From Muscardinus avellanarius (lineage: Eukaryota; Chordata; Mammalia; Rodentia; Gliridae), in contig OY726569.1 of NCBI GenBank assembly GCA_963383645.1, forward strand, positions 33,009,592 through 33,073,591: a stretch of 64,000 nucleotides of DNA. Direction: 5' to 3'. The position numbers and the translations under genes were made by a program. Each line of letters begins with the position of its first letter. The first letter of the stretch is position 1. Below, piece after piece: positions 35,600 through 46,149 of this stretch. The notes under the pieces were generated by a model, which saw only the letters and a list, made by a program, of their open reading frames with translations, was not told the DNA's origin and made no database searches.

Positions 35600-36100
35600 G
35601 TGGGCAGCCCCACAAAGATGTGTGGAGTTCAATTTAGAGTAAGTGGGAGGTGTATAATTCAGGGTTTACGCTTCTCGATAAATCAGGCTTCAGCATATGA
35701 GATTTTTTGCCATACACTTCAAATAATCTTATTTCCCTAGCCGCTGGCTCAAATTTGAATTTAAACAGGAATATAAACAACACATGGGGGGGGGGTTTCA
35801 ATAACAATTTCCATTAATAATGAAACCTTGTTGGAGGCGGTAAAAACTGAGAGAACTTGTTTCCCTGATTCATTCCTTTAGTTTTGATGTGGATAGAAAA
35901 ATGGGGTCCTTATCCTGGAGGCTTAGGGAGATGTGTTTAGCCCATTCCCTGGTGATGTGTATTAGTATCCGTCAGTGAAAGTGTTTTTAAAAGAAAGATT
36001 TTGGCAACTTCTGCCTACTGCTTACAGTATATAGTCATGTCTGTTCTGCCCGGGGCCCTTTCTGATGCCAAACTGGATGACCACAGGGCTCTAAGAGCAA
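35600..36100. promoter_or_regulatory. Candidate conserved non-coding element
   Basis: Repeat-free block with 'ttgaatttaaacaggaatataaacaacac' (two forkhead-like taaaca cores), 'aacaatttccattaataatg' (SOX- and homeodomain-like), and a (G)10 run near 35787. No coding potential. Conservation is untested. Confidence 0.3.
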
Positions 36101-36809
36101 CTTGAACTAAGCCTGTTAAGTGGATAGACAGGGGGATACGGTTGTTGTGTGTATTGAAAACAACAAAAAAGGAGGAGTGTTTCTCATTTGAGAATCATCT
36201 CTTTTCCAAATCAGAAGATGGAGTGTGGATTCCACAGTTAGCAAGATGGGTTCCCTCTTAACCACCAACAAGCAAAACTCCCTCATACCGTCATTTACCA
36301 GCCATGTTGCTGAAGATTCACAAATGAATTACTCACTCTGTACTAAAAATGGAGTAATGTGCTATCATTCTCATATACAGATACTGCTAATTGTGGTGAA
36401 ATAGTCGCAAAAGCTGTAGGAGTTATTCTGCTACCTGATAGAACATCCCTGGCATGTAACTTTCCAAATCCTTTCACTGAGAGATAGAGGACGCTTGTTC
36501 TCCTTTTGAATCTAATCTGGACTTGTGACTTTCCTGAACCAATAGAAGGTGTTGAAAGGCTTCTTGCACCAAACATAAAGATATTTTTATGTCTGCGTAT
36601 GAAATCCTGGAAGGTGACCCCTTTTTTCCTCTGTCCCTGGCTATGGTGGAGAATCATCTGTCCTGCCGTTTCAAATCACTAGTTATCTTTCCAAGGGAGA
36701 GAGTCTGTTATGAAATTCATTCACATTCTTCTGATCCAGTTAGAATTCTGGTTTTTCTTAATTTCCCTGCAGATAACCAGCTTTCTCAGCTTCAGCTCAC
36801 ACTGGGAAC
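36101..36809. other. Single-copy or old repeat sequence
   Basis: 36500-36570 ('ctggacttgtgactttcctgaaccaataga') resembles a phrase found in old mammalian repeats, but I cannot name the family. No gene. Confidence 0.35.
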
Positions 36810-37064
36810 ATACATTTACTTTAAGAAGACTGTGGTGTAGTCTTCTTAAAGTAAATACTTGGGAGGCTGAGACAGAAGGATCGCAGATTCAAGGCCAGCA
36901 AATGCAACTTAGACCCTCAGCAACTTAGTAAGGCCCTGTTCAAAATAAAAAATAAAAAGAACTGCATCTGTAACTCAGAGGTGTAATCCCCTGTGTTTAA
37001 TCTTCAGTACAGAAGTACCAAAATAGAGGGAGGGAAGGAAGAAATAGAATATACATTTACTTTA
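36810..37064 (+). mobile_element. B1-dID SINE with fold-back 5' end and 14-bp target-site duplication
   Basis: Target duplications atacatttacttta lie at 36810-36823 and 37051-37064. Between them the SINE head is abnormal: a perfect 17-bp inverted repeat (36814-36830 and 36840-36856) brackets a 9-base loop tgtggtgta that matches the SINE head. The normal body starts at 'acttgggaggctgagac'. The inverted copy includes part of the target site itself. The ID-like half is decayed ('ctgtaactcagaggtgtaa'). Confidence 0.93.
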
Positions 37065-37544
37065 GGATATACCAAACTCTATAGAAACTGTGTAGGGGCA
37101 GACTAGGTTGAAGCAAGGGACGTAAGTGAGGCACTTGTCTTGGGTACAAAATTTAAGGAGGTACCAAAATCACATTAATCAAGACAAGTGACAGTTAAAT
37201 GCAACATTTTAAAAACTGAAATTAATTTTAAAAGTCCATAGTGATCACAACATGAAAATGTTAAATCAGGATGGATGTAGAACCATACAACCTGAATTTT
37301 GGCTAAATATATCAAAATTCAGTTTCGTGATTTTTGCCACATTTTACTTATGGAGGTCTCCGAAAATTTATTTAGCCTCTGCAGATCTCTAATTTTTAAC
37401 TTGTATAAGGAATCTACTAGTTTTACTGGGTGAATTAAGGAATTATATAAAATAGGGTATGAAGGATGAAGTACGTTCTTACATATTACTACTCAGTGTT
37501 ATTGATTTTTCATGCTTTTCTCTACGTGTGTCTTTTCCTTTTGA
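37065..37544. other. AT-rich sequence, nothing recognised
   Basis: No feature supported. Confidence 0.5.
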
Positions 37545-37740
37545 AACTCAGTCATTCGATAAATATTTTTTGAGTGCTTATCATTGTCCTTGGGATTGCT
37601 CTTAGCCATGTTTTTAGTTATGATTATAATGATAAACCAAAACAAGCATGACCTTTGACAGTCCAAAAGCTTATATCTCCACATAAATAACAGACATTAA
37701 TCAGACCATAAACATATGTTTAAAAGCACAACTGGACAAG
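37545..37740 (-). mobile_element. LINE L2 3' end, antisense
   Basis: 'tcagtcattcgataaatattttttgagtgcttatc', 'aatgataaaccaaaacaagcatgacc' and 'aaaagcttatatctcc' follow the reverse complement of L2. Confidence 0.6.
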
Positions 37741-37833
37741 CATAAGAATGGAGATTATACTTAATCAGGCATTGCTTTCCTGTTTAAGTGACAAATTGTG
37801 CAATGTAATTAACAAATAAGTAGAGAAAAATGC

Positions 37834-38047
37834 TTTTTTTTTTTTTTTTGGGTACTAGGGGCTGAATCCAGGGATATTCTACGTCCAAACTAAACTCCCA
37901 GCATTCCTTTTTCTTTACTTTGAAACAGTGTCTTTCTAGGTCGCTAAGGATCTTGCTTAGTTGCTGAGGCTCTCCTTGAACCTGTGATCATTCTAAGTCA
38001 GCCTCCCAAGTACTGTGATTACAGTTGTGAGCCACCATGCCCTGCTG
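37834..38047 (-). mobile_element. B1-dID SINE, antisense
   Basis: (T)16 tail, 'ggtactaggggctgaatccagggatattctac', and 'gtgattacagttgtgagccaccatgccctgct'. Confidence 0.93.
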
Positions 38048-38093
38048 TCATTCTTGAATAAAAACAAAGTATTTATTTGTAAATAGTTGGGTG

Positions 38094-38457
38094 AAAAAAG
38101 TATTTGGGAAAGCATCATGTTAAGTGAGATCAGCCAAGCACAGAAGGAGAAGATACACATGTTTCCTCTAATATGCCCAAACTAGAAAACACAAAGGATA
38201 CCAGTAGGACCCCAGATATTAGAGGGGAAATACTAGCTAAGTTTTAATGGAAAGATAGGAGAGGAGAAAGGCCGATCTTGATTAATGAAGGTCTACACCT
38301 GAACATGTGTAAAATTATGAATAAGACATGGTTAACCTGGACAACCATTGGTGGGGGGGGGAGAGAAAACGGGGGCGGGGGGGAGAGGGCACCAAATATA
38401 GTGTAAATGTATACTATTTATGTTCAATAAAAAAATTGTTAAAAAAAAGTATTTGGG
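38094..38457 (+). mobile_element. 5'-truncated L1 insertion with 15-bp target-site duplication
   Basis: A ~334-bp L1 3' end (38109-38442): the last ORF2 codons, then a 3' UTR matching that at 2520-2812 and a strong G-rich segment (38342-38390) before an A-rich tail. Flanking repeats aaaaaagtatttggg lie at 38094-38108 and 38443-38457; the A-run is shared with the tail, so agtatttggg is the secure part. Confidence 0.92.
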
Positions 38458-39199
38458 GAGAAGCCAATGATGCCAATTACTCTGAGTTTGCCCATAGGAT
38501 TTAGTGACATTGAGGTCACTGGTTAACTTACAGAGAATTATCATTCTAAGTTTGGTTTAAAATGAAGAAAGCCAAGAAGATGACAAGTAGACCCCAGGAG
38601 TAGAAAGATATCTATTAGTGAGCATTTCCCCTTCCCACCCTGAAAGTTTTAGGTAGAGATAGTATAGTGAACAGAAGAAAGGTTTTTTGTTATTTCTGCT
38701 CCCGATTGTTTCCTTGAAGAAAGGGACTCAATCATACCTAAATATTACAATTGGGAAATTTGGGAGTTTCCATTCTAGAGGGAAGGATTAAATGCACAAA
38801 AGGGAGATAAGATCATCAATTCAGTCAATTGCCTATGAAAGTGAACAGTATACGTTTCAAAATCATCATTTGTTGAGAGGAGAAACAGTAGATTGCTAAT
38901 TATTGATGCTGAAAGGGATAAGAGGGGTGAAAATATAAATGGTTTGCATGTCAGTTCTGAGACAAGAACAAATTTTCTTTGTTAAATCAGAAAAGTCCTT
39001 CCTCAGGATCACTATCCTGTTATAGTATAGCTCATTCAGTTTCACTTTCAAGAACAAATGTGCGACCTTCAAAATACAACTCTGTTAAATGATTAGGGAC
39101 TTTCAGTCTAAGGAGTTTCCTGTATAGAATTAAGAAATAAAACAAAACAAAATATTCCCCATGAAGTAGTCATGGTCACGATAAAATTCCTGGCATTGG
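38458..39199. other. Single-copy sequence, nothing recognised
   Basis: No ORF or named repeat. Confidence 0.45.
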
Positions 39200-39465
39200 C
39201 AATTATAATATTTTTCTATTGCTGTTATAACAAACTACCACAAATTTAATGTCTTAAACAATATAACATTTTAATGTCAGTGCTCTATGCTGTTGTTGCA
39301 TTGCTTTATGGAAACTCAGGGAAGAGTCTATTCCCTTGCTTTTCCCAGTTTCTAAAGGCCCCCTGTTTTCCATGGCTTATAATTCCTTTACTATTTTAAT
39401 GCACCTACATTAACCCTTTTTAAGCTGCCATCTCTCTGACTCTTTTAATTCTCCCATCTACTTTT
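39200..39465 (-). mobile_element. ERVL/MaLR-type LTR fragment, antisense
   Basis: 'ttgctgttataacaaactaccacaaatttaatgtcttaaacaa' and 'gagtctattcccttgcttttcccagtttctaaaggcccc' follow the reverse complement of a MaLR/ERVL LTR. It lies where the 3' LTR of the adjacent minus-strand ERV-L remnant would be expected, but pairing is not proven. Confidence 0.5.
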
Positions 39466-39473
39466 TTTAAAAA

Positions 39474-39780
39474 AAGTATATATTTTTGTTGCATTGTAAC
39501 TAACCATCATAGTGAAATTAAATGTGATGCAAACATACATGCACACAGCACTTGATGGATTCCCTCAGGATTCCACCCTTCTGCTCCCCTCTCCTTACAT
39601 GTTAGTGAGATTGGGCATGATGCTTTCATATATGAAGATAGCATTGTTTGAACTGTTTTCTTTCATCAAGCTTTCTTTTTCCCTTTCCACCTCCCTTTCC
39701 CAACCCATTTCCAATAATCTACTGGCTTCTCTCTTCATTTATCTGAAATCTCTTTTGTTTTTTTTTTCTTTTTTCTCTTA
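39474..39780 (-). mobile_element. L1 3' end, antisense
   Basis: Starts 'tttttgttgcattgtaactaacc' and continues with 'catacatgcacacagcacttg', the lineage-specific pyrimidine-rich L1 3' UTR also present at 39781, 50235, 57012 and 57690. Confidence 0.75.
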
Positions 39781-40018
39781 ACAATTTTTTATTGGTGCAT
39801 TGTAGTCATACATCTTAATGGAGTACAAGATGGTAGAGGCATAACATGCACACATCACTCAATTAGCCCTTCCCCAATTCCCACCCCATTTCCTCCCTCT
39901 CTCTTCTTCTCAGGTTTGGCATAGTGATTGATATGTTTGTGAGTGTACATCATGTACATTAAGGGATTTGCTCTCTGGCTTCCACATATGAGAGAAAACA
40001 TAGAACCATTGACTCTAA
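39781..40018 (-). mobile_element. L1 3' end, antisense
   Basis: 'ttttttattggtgcattgtagtcatacatcttaatgga' is the reverse complement of an L1 3' terminus ending in an AATAAA signal. 'cttccacatatgagagaaaaca' is the antisense ORF2-proximal end. It abuts the previous L1 tail. Confidence 0.85.
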
Positions 40019-40806
40019 TCTACTTTTAGAGTTTCTTGTGATTGCTTGGGACCTTAATAATTTAGGATAATAATCCTATTCTAAGGCTAGTTTATGAGCA
40101 CCATTAATTTTTTCTGCACTTTGATTCCCACTTTTTGTATGTCATGTTTCATAGGTTCTGGGGATTAATAAACATCTTTAGAGGTACTCTATTTTATCAC
40201 TCAGGAAATGTAACACTAGGAGATGCTCTGAGGGATCTCCTGTATTTCAAACAGTTTTCTGTACCTCTATCATGAAATAGCAGTCCATTCTCTCCTTGGT
40301 AGTGAGCATCATACATCTCAGTCTGTACAGTAATTCCTTCTATGCGTGTTGATTCAGAGACATGAAAAATCCAAAGTGGCCAAATAGGCAGCAATCTTTA
40401 TTTTTAGTTAAATGGAACCATGATATGTCTCCTAGTAGGAATTTATTTATGTCTGGAATGAAGATATCTAGGCCAGCATAGAATAAAGTCATGGGATTAG
40501 AAAGCCAAACTTTTGCAAGTGGTGATTATAGTAAGTGGTATCACTTTTATTTTCACTTTTATTTTATTTGGTTCATGGACCTATGTATTCAGGATATGGA
40601 GAAACAATCATACATACTGGGTGTTGGTTGAGCCTATATGTAGCCTCCTGGAAAATCTTTCAAGGTTTTGTTAGGTAGATGTAACTGTCACTGAATCTTC
40701 AGAAGGCCATTCTGTTCTATCAAACTAGCAGCATCCAGAAGTCGGGGAACATGGTAAGGTTGGTGAATTCCAAGAGTGTGCTTCCTTGTTTCTATTTATT
40801 TATTTT

Positions 40807-41192
40807 TTGGCACTAGGGATTGAAACCAGGTGCTTCTGACTCTGAGGTAAACCTCTGGAACTTTATTATGTTTTATTATTATTTTTATTATTATTTTTAT
40901 TATTATTTTTTGGTGATACTGGGGTTCTTGGAAGCCCTTCTACCTCCGGGCTACACTCCCAGACCTATGTTTTATATTTTTATTTGGAAACAGTGTCTCT
41001 TAAGCCAGCACGGCTGGCTTCGAACCTGCGTGATCCTCCTGTCTCCGCCTCCCAAGCGCAGGGATTATAAGCATGCGCCACCATGGCCAGCTATGTTTTA
41101 TTTTTAAATAGGATGTCTCCAACCTTCAATCCTCCTGTCTTAGTCTCCCAACTACTGGGATTATAGGAGTGTGCCATCATACCTGAGATCAA
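40807..41192 (-). mobile_element. Outer B1-dID SINE, antisense, split by an inner SINE
   Basis: Left piece 40807-40877 ('ggcactagggattgaaaccaggtgcttctgac') and right piece 41092-41192 ('aatcctcctgtcttagtctcccaactactgggattataggag') are the two ends of one old SINE. Confidence 0.9.
40867..41102 (-). mobile_element. Inner B1-dID SINE, short-linker subtype, with 11-bp target-site duplication
   Basis: SINE 40878-41091, antisense, with an (ATT)n tail at 40875-40910. It has the same linker as 11305-11529 ('cttaagccagcacggctggcttcgaacc') and is well preserved. Target duplications tatgttttatt lie at 40867-40877 and 41092-41102, inside the older SINE. Confidence 0.94.
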
Positions 41193-42162
41193 GTGCTCAT
41201 TTTGCTTCAAAATTTTTTCCTTGATCAGAAGCATTGTTGTGTGACTAAGGAACCCCATAAGTCTAGAGGTGGTCATTCTGGCAGAAGTATTATAGATAAG
41301 CTTGGTATATCAATCAATATTCACAGAGTCTCTTCAGGAAAGAATAAAATTCCATGCCTGCCATGAAGAAAGAAGTTCAATAAAATCAACCTGCAACCAG
41401 ATATCTGCCTGGTAAGCATGGGCAAGGATGTCATGTCAAGAATGCAGTGTTGACTTCTGCTGTTGGCTGAGTGGGATCTCAGGAGAGACCATAGCCATCT
41501 TGACTTTGGTAGATAGAAGTCTACATTGCTAGGACCATGTAAAGCCTCCATTTATGCAATTTTGTTCATGAATGTACTGTGTAAAAACAAGGGTAAAAGG
41601 AGAAACAGGATGACTGATATCAACAGATTAGGTCACCCTATCAACTTGATTATCCAAATCATCTGCTGAGATTCCCATAGAATACAAACATGACAACTGG
41701 CATATACTGATAGGTCTATCTACATATCTTGCTACCAAATTTTCTTGCTACCAGTTTTCTAATCCTGCCCCTTTTCTAGCTCCCTGACCACCCAGTAATA
41801 CCACTGGATACAACCTGTCAATCAGTAGTGTTACACATAGAACTATTTCTGCTTTGAAGCAAAGTGAATAACCCAATGTATTGTTGGAAGTTCTAATCAT
41901 TGGGAAGATTTCCTTTGACCACTGCCTCTAGAGTTGTTCCAGAAATATGCTTTGGGACTATAGATTTTGACTTTTAGTTTGTACCTTCATAATACACAGA
42001 TCAATTTATAAATGAAGTCTTAGTCTTCTTTTTATCTGCCAGCTGATTGTTGAGGACACCAATAAGTCCAGAAACACAGGTTGGGGGGGAGAAGGTAGTG
42101 TTGCATGAGTGAGGACCATAAAGATCATGAGAATTTAGGCTTCTTCTTCTTCATGATGTCCC

Positions 42163-42378
42163 AGCATCAGGTCAAGACCTGTTTCTCAAAAGGAGAACAG
42201 TTATCTGGCCTTGCATGCACCATTGTATCTTAGTGCCCCATAGTTAGGCATTCAGTCTCTACTAAGTCCAAGCATCAGGTCAAGAACTGTTTCTCAAAAG
42301 GGGAGCAGTTATTTGGCCTTGCATGGTGACTCATCTCTCAGTGCCTGACACAGGATGCAAAAAAGAGTCCTACCTACT
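42163..42378. repeat. Diverged 108-bp tandem duplication inside the ERV-L remnant
   Basis: 'agcatcaggtcaaga.ctgtttctcaaaagg' occurs at 42163 and again at 42271. The match continues through 'ttggccttgcatg' (42217/42325) and more weakly to 'agtgcc'. A few substitutions separate the units, so this duplication is older than the one at 4285. Confidence 0.85.
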
Positions 42379-43429
42379 AATATTTTAAACATTATTTGAT
42401 CTTCTAAAGCAAGTGGGACAATTGGCAGAGCAGGCTGTACAATAGCTGGATCTGTTGTAGGTAGAACTTCTTATTGTACTGGTCCCCACTCAAAAGTTGT
42501 AGTTTCTGGGGTTACTCCAACCATAGTACATGGATCCGAATAACACACTCATCAAAGGAATGTGTTGTTTTTTTCAAATTCAAAGATTGTTAGAGGGGTC
42601 AGATGCAAAAACTCATTCTTCATTTTAAAAAAGATATCTCCACCAGTCCTGTACCATTGGATCACTAGAATTCCACTGAAATAAGATTTCTCTGATGTAC
42701 AAATATTTTATCTGTAAGTCTAGAGTCATTGTGACTTTTTGTTCATTAGGTCCGATCGGCAAGATCCTCAATGTAATGGACCAGTGTGATATCTTGTAGA
42801 CGAAAAAGTGGTCAAAATCCCTGTGAATTAAATCATCACATGCTATGAAGAATTTTTTGGAATGATTACAGATATCAGGAGGCTATTCAAAGTCATATTC
42901 AGGCTATAATTGTCTGGTTTTGAATGCCAAAGACTAATTATAAGTAATTGATGCAAGGCTGTGCTCTAAAACTTACAATTCTCTTCCAGGAAACAGAACC
43001 ATTGGCAAATACTCCAACCTCTTATGGAGTATTAGACTAAATTATCCTTAGAAATCTTTGACACAGCACATTAAGGGGTAAGGGACATTCGCTCTTCTAC
43101 CTATGAAGCCATAGGCTTTGGAATAGTGTCTCCTACATCCTGTGATGCAAGAAAGAAGTTCTGATCTGCTTGGATTTTAAATGAAAAAGTAGGTTCTTTA
43201 TAAAAATAGAATATGTAATGGAAAGCAGTTTGAGCTGAGAATAGGCCATAAAGATGAGCTCTTGGCTTCTGGAAGCAACATCTGGAGACCATCATTGCTT
43301 AGGATTTGTATAAATCTCTGTTCAGAGCTTGAGAAACAAACATGAACAACAGAAATCATTGCTGTAATTCTATCCAGGGCAAAAAGATAAGGCTTTAATA
43401 GAATAAATATTAATTTCTAATACAGAAAA

Positions 43430-43774
43430 GAATCATTCATTCAAAAGCCATTTTTTTAGTTTCCTATTCTGATTCAGTGTTTATGCTAGATGCCTAGATA
43501 TAGAAAAAAGACTGAAACATACCCTTGTACATTAAAAATTTAAAAGGAGAAGAGGGGGAGACTTAAGAATAGTTTTTAAAAATGGGAAACATTTGAAGGC
43601 AAATAAATGGGGATGTGAGTAGTGGTGATAGAAGGGTTAACTCAAAAAAGAGAAGCTCCTGTTGGTAAAAGTAAATGCAGCACAGTATGTGTGCAAAGAA
43701 TTGTAACAATGAATGGAATTTAAGATTCCAGCAGAGTATCTCAGTCAACATTCTCACTGATATAATTTAAAATG
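43430..43774 (-). mobile_element. L2-like antisense fragment and unassigned sequence
   Basis: 43430-43560 ('tcattcattcaaaagcc...', 'atgctagatgcctagatatag', 'aaaaggagaagaggggga') follows antisense L2 weakly. 43561-43774 is unassigned. Confidence 0.35.
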
Positions 43775-44095
43775 ACTGACCACACACTTTATGTGAAGGA
43801 AGATTTATTTGCTCACAGTTTTTTAGAGATTCTGACTTTGGTCCATGTGAAACCAAAGATGGAACTTAGGGCATAACAGTGAGAAGTAGATAGAGGAAAA
43901 ACAGTGAGGATCTGTTCTCACCTCAGAGACACCAAAAGCAGAAACAAGGAGAGAAAGGGGAGGAGAGAACCCTATATAATCCCCAAGGTAGCATTCCTAG
44001 TCCTTAGAAACCAAGCCCTGCTTCCATCATTGCTACCTTGTTTTCATGAGGGCTGGAGGGACATTTTAAAACCAAATAATTACACAGGAGTATAC
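43775..44095 (-). mobile_element. MaLR-like LTR fragment, antisense
   Basis: 'ggaagatttatttgctcacagttttttagag', 'gagagaaccctatataatcc', 'agaaaccaagccctgcttcc' and 'ggctggagggacattttaaaacc' follow the antisense order of rodent MaLR LTRs. Confidence 0.5.
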
Positions 44096-44284
44096 AAAAT
44101 TAAAGATTGAAGGGCATAAAAGTTGTTTTTATTATTAGGGGAGCATATCCCACTAATGCTGTTTTTATTTCATCATAATAACTTTCTTTTTCATTTCCTG
44201 TCTTTTGGCATCCCAATGCCCATAGCTAGATTTTGGCTTGTTTCATGTTCTTCTTGAGTTCCCCTTACATACATGCTGAAATTA

Positions 44285-44862
44285 CCCTGTATATTGTGCA
44301 TCTATCAAATTTATATTTTAAAATACTAACTCCCAAGGTGATGGTATTAGGAGGTAAGGTTTCTGGGAGAGATTTGGACATGAAAGAAAAGTCACCACAA
44401 AGAGGTTTAGTGCTCTAAATAAAAGAGACCCCAGAGAGATCACTAGCCTCTTCATACTTGAGATGAGAGGACACCATCTATGAATCAAGAAGTGGGTCTT
44501 TGTGACAAAGCACAGTGGTGCATGCCTACAGTCCTAGTACTTGGGAGCCTTAGACAGGATTGTAGGTTTGAGGTCAGTCTCAGCTATATAGCAAGATTCT
44601 TAGGAAACTAGCAAAATAAAAATATAATAGGTCTGGTGGTTTAGCTGAGAGGGAGGTTTAATTGAACCTCTAGATTCAATCCTCACTATCACACAAAAGA
44701 GATAAAAAACCCAGAAGAAATAAATGAGTCTTTATCAGATAACAAAAGTGACAGTGAATTTCCACATCTGAAGAACTATAAGAAATGAATCTACTATTGT
44801 TTATAATCTCCCTAATTTATGATATTTATAGAAGCCTGAATAGACATGAACAAGCTCCTGCC
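44285..44862 (+). mobile_element. MLT1/MST-like MaLR LTR, split by a SINE
   Basis: 'actaactcccaaggtgatggtattaggaggtaagg', 'aataaaagagaccccagagagatcactagcc', then after the SINE 'gaactataagaaatgaatctactattgtttataatc' and 'agcctgaatagac'. These are in consensus order. Confidence 0.85.
44494..44738 (+). mobile_element. B1-dID SINE inside the MaLR LTR
   Basis: 'cacagtggtgcatgcctacagtcctagtacttggga' to 'gattcaatcctcac'. Imperfect target duplications (gggtctttgtgac at 44494-44506, gagtctttatcag at 44726-44738) indicate an old insertion. Confidence 0.85.
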
Positions 44863-45643
44863 CCACTGGCTCCTGCAGGAATTATGAAATGAACTTTGCC
44901 TTTAAATAGCATTCGATGAAATGACATTTGTATCATATTTCTTTATTGCTTCATTTCCTCTAGTTAATAAACAGTTATTCACATGGAATAAAAATTAAAA
45001 ATCATGATCCTATAATAATACATTAATGTAAAAGATTTCTTGGATTTCCAAAACAAGAATATTTTAGTAATGACTTTCTGGATACACAGTATCTTTAGTA
45101 TTCTGACCTAACCTATCATTGATATTATATGCCAACAAATTTATAAACAAATAACATGAGGGATCATGTCCTACCATTTCAATCCGTGTTGGCAGAGACT
45201 TTCAGCTCAAGTAAATACTCATATGAGGAGTAAGAATTTCCCTTTAAGCAAAGACAGAGATTGAGTTAAGATGCAGGGTTTACTTGTGATGCCTGCCAAC
45301 AACTTGGAATTCACAACCAAACAATGACAATGAAACAAAAGTCTGACTAATTGAGAAGGACAGTGGAGAGGATGAATGTCAAGACTGTAAAGAATATTGT
45401 CCCACAGCCTAGAGGGCTCTTACAGCAGAGTAGGTATGTTATGCACAAGGTGCTGTATTCTTTGCTTTTTCTAGACTGTGGGCTAAGATCTTGAGTCCCG
45501 AAGACAACAAGGAAAAGCTAGGTTCCTTTACCTTTTGCAAACATGTGTCCACTTTTAAATAAAAGCTATGGCTTTAAATAATGGTATCAAGTAGACAAAA
45601 ATTTAATTGAAGATGATACTAATGTCTGGGTCCAAAAAAGGGA

Positions 45644-45680
<37 letters not shown>

Positions 45681-46149
45681 TCAATATTCTGAAGTCAGAA
45701 AGAAAACAAATGGGACCACTTACAGCTAGAAAGTCTGTAGAAGATAGTGGAGAGTTTAAGAATTCAAAGCTTTAAGGGCTAAGCAAATGGATGGGTCTTT
45801 AAACACTAATAGAGTTTCAACCCCAGAAAAAGGGCTTTAATCAAAACCAGTAATGAGGGCAGAGCCTATCAGTTTGAACCAGAGAATTCAGCAGAGATAT
45901 AAAAGGAGCTGCAAATGTAGAAGGAAAAAAGAAGCCCAGGACATTAATTTTTGAGTTTATAGTAGAAAACCTAATATACTTAGTTTTTAAATTTTAAATT
46001 AAATATATTTTAAAACATAAATAAAAACAAAAAATATGTATACTTCAGTAGAGAAATGATGTTTTGGTAGACTTAAACATTGTGTAGTGTTTGAATTGGA
46101 TTAAATATACCTATTTTCTCATTTATCATTTCTTTGAGATCAAAACTTT
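44863..46149. other. Mixed single-copy sequence with (TG)n
   Basis: (TG)n at about 45644-45679. No gene or named repeat otherwise. Confidence 0.45.

Larger units (their letters stand above)
40180..43330 (-). mobile_element. ERV-L type endogenous retrovirus internal remnant (pol)
   Basis: On the minus strand the order is RT, RNase H/integrase-like region, then dUTPase-like region, the order of ERV-L pol. At 42764-42775 the minus strand reads Tyr-Ile-Glu-Asp where the RT catalytic box is expected, with the first Asp replaced by Glu. At 40200-40390 an open stretch resembles the ERV-L dUTPase. There are stops and frameshifts throughout, gag is not recognisable, and two SINEs interrupt it at 40807-41192. 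It is an inactive fossil. 40019-40179 may be its 3' edge. Confidence 0.65.

Noticed and set aside
40820..41107. 95-codon plus-strand frame
   Set aside because: It reads across the two nested antisense SINEs. Such 'LGFLEALLPPGYTPRP' peptides recur wherever this SINE lies antisense (for example on the minus strand at 11286-11549).
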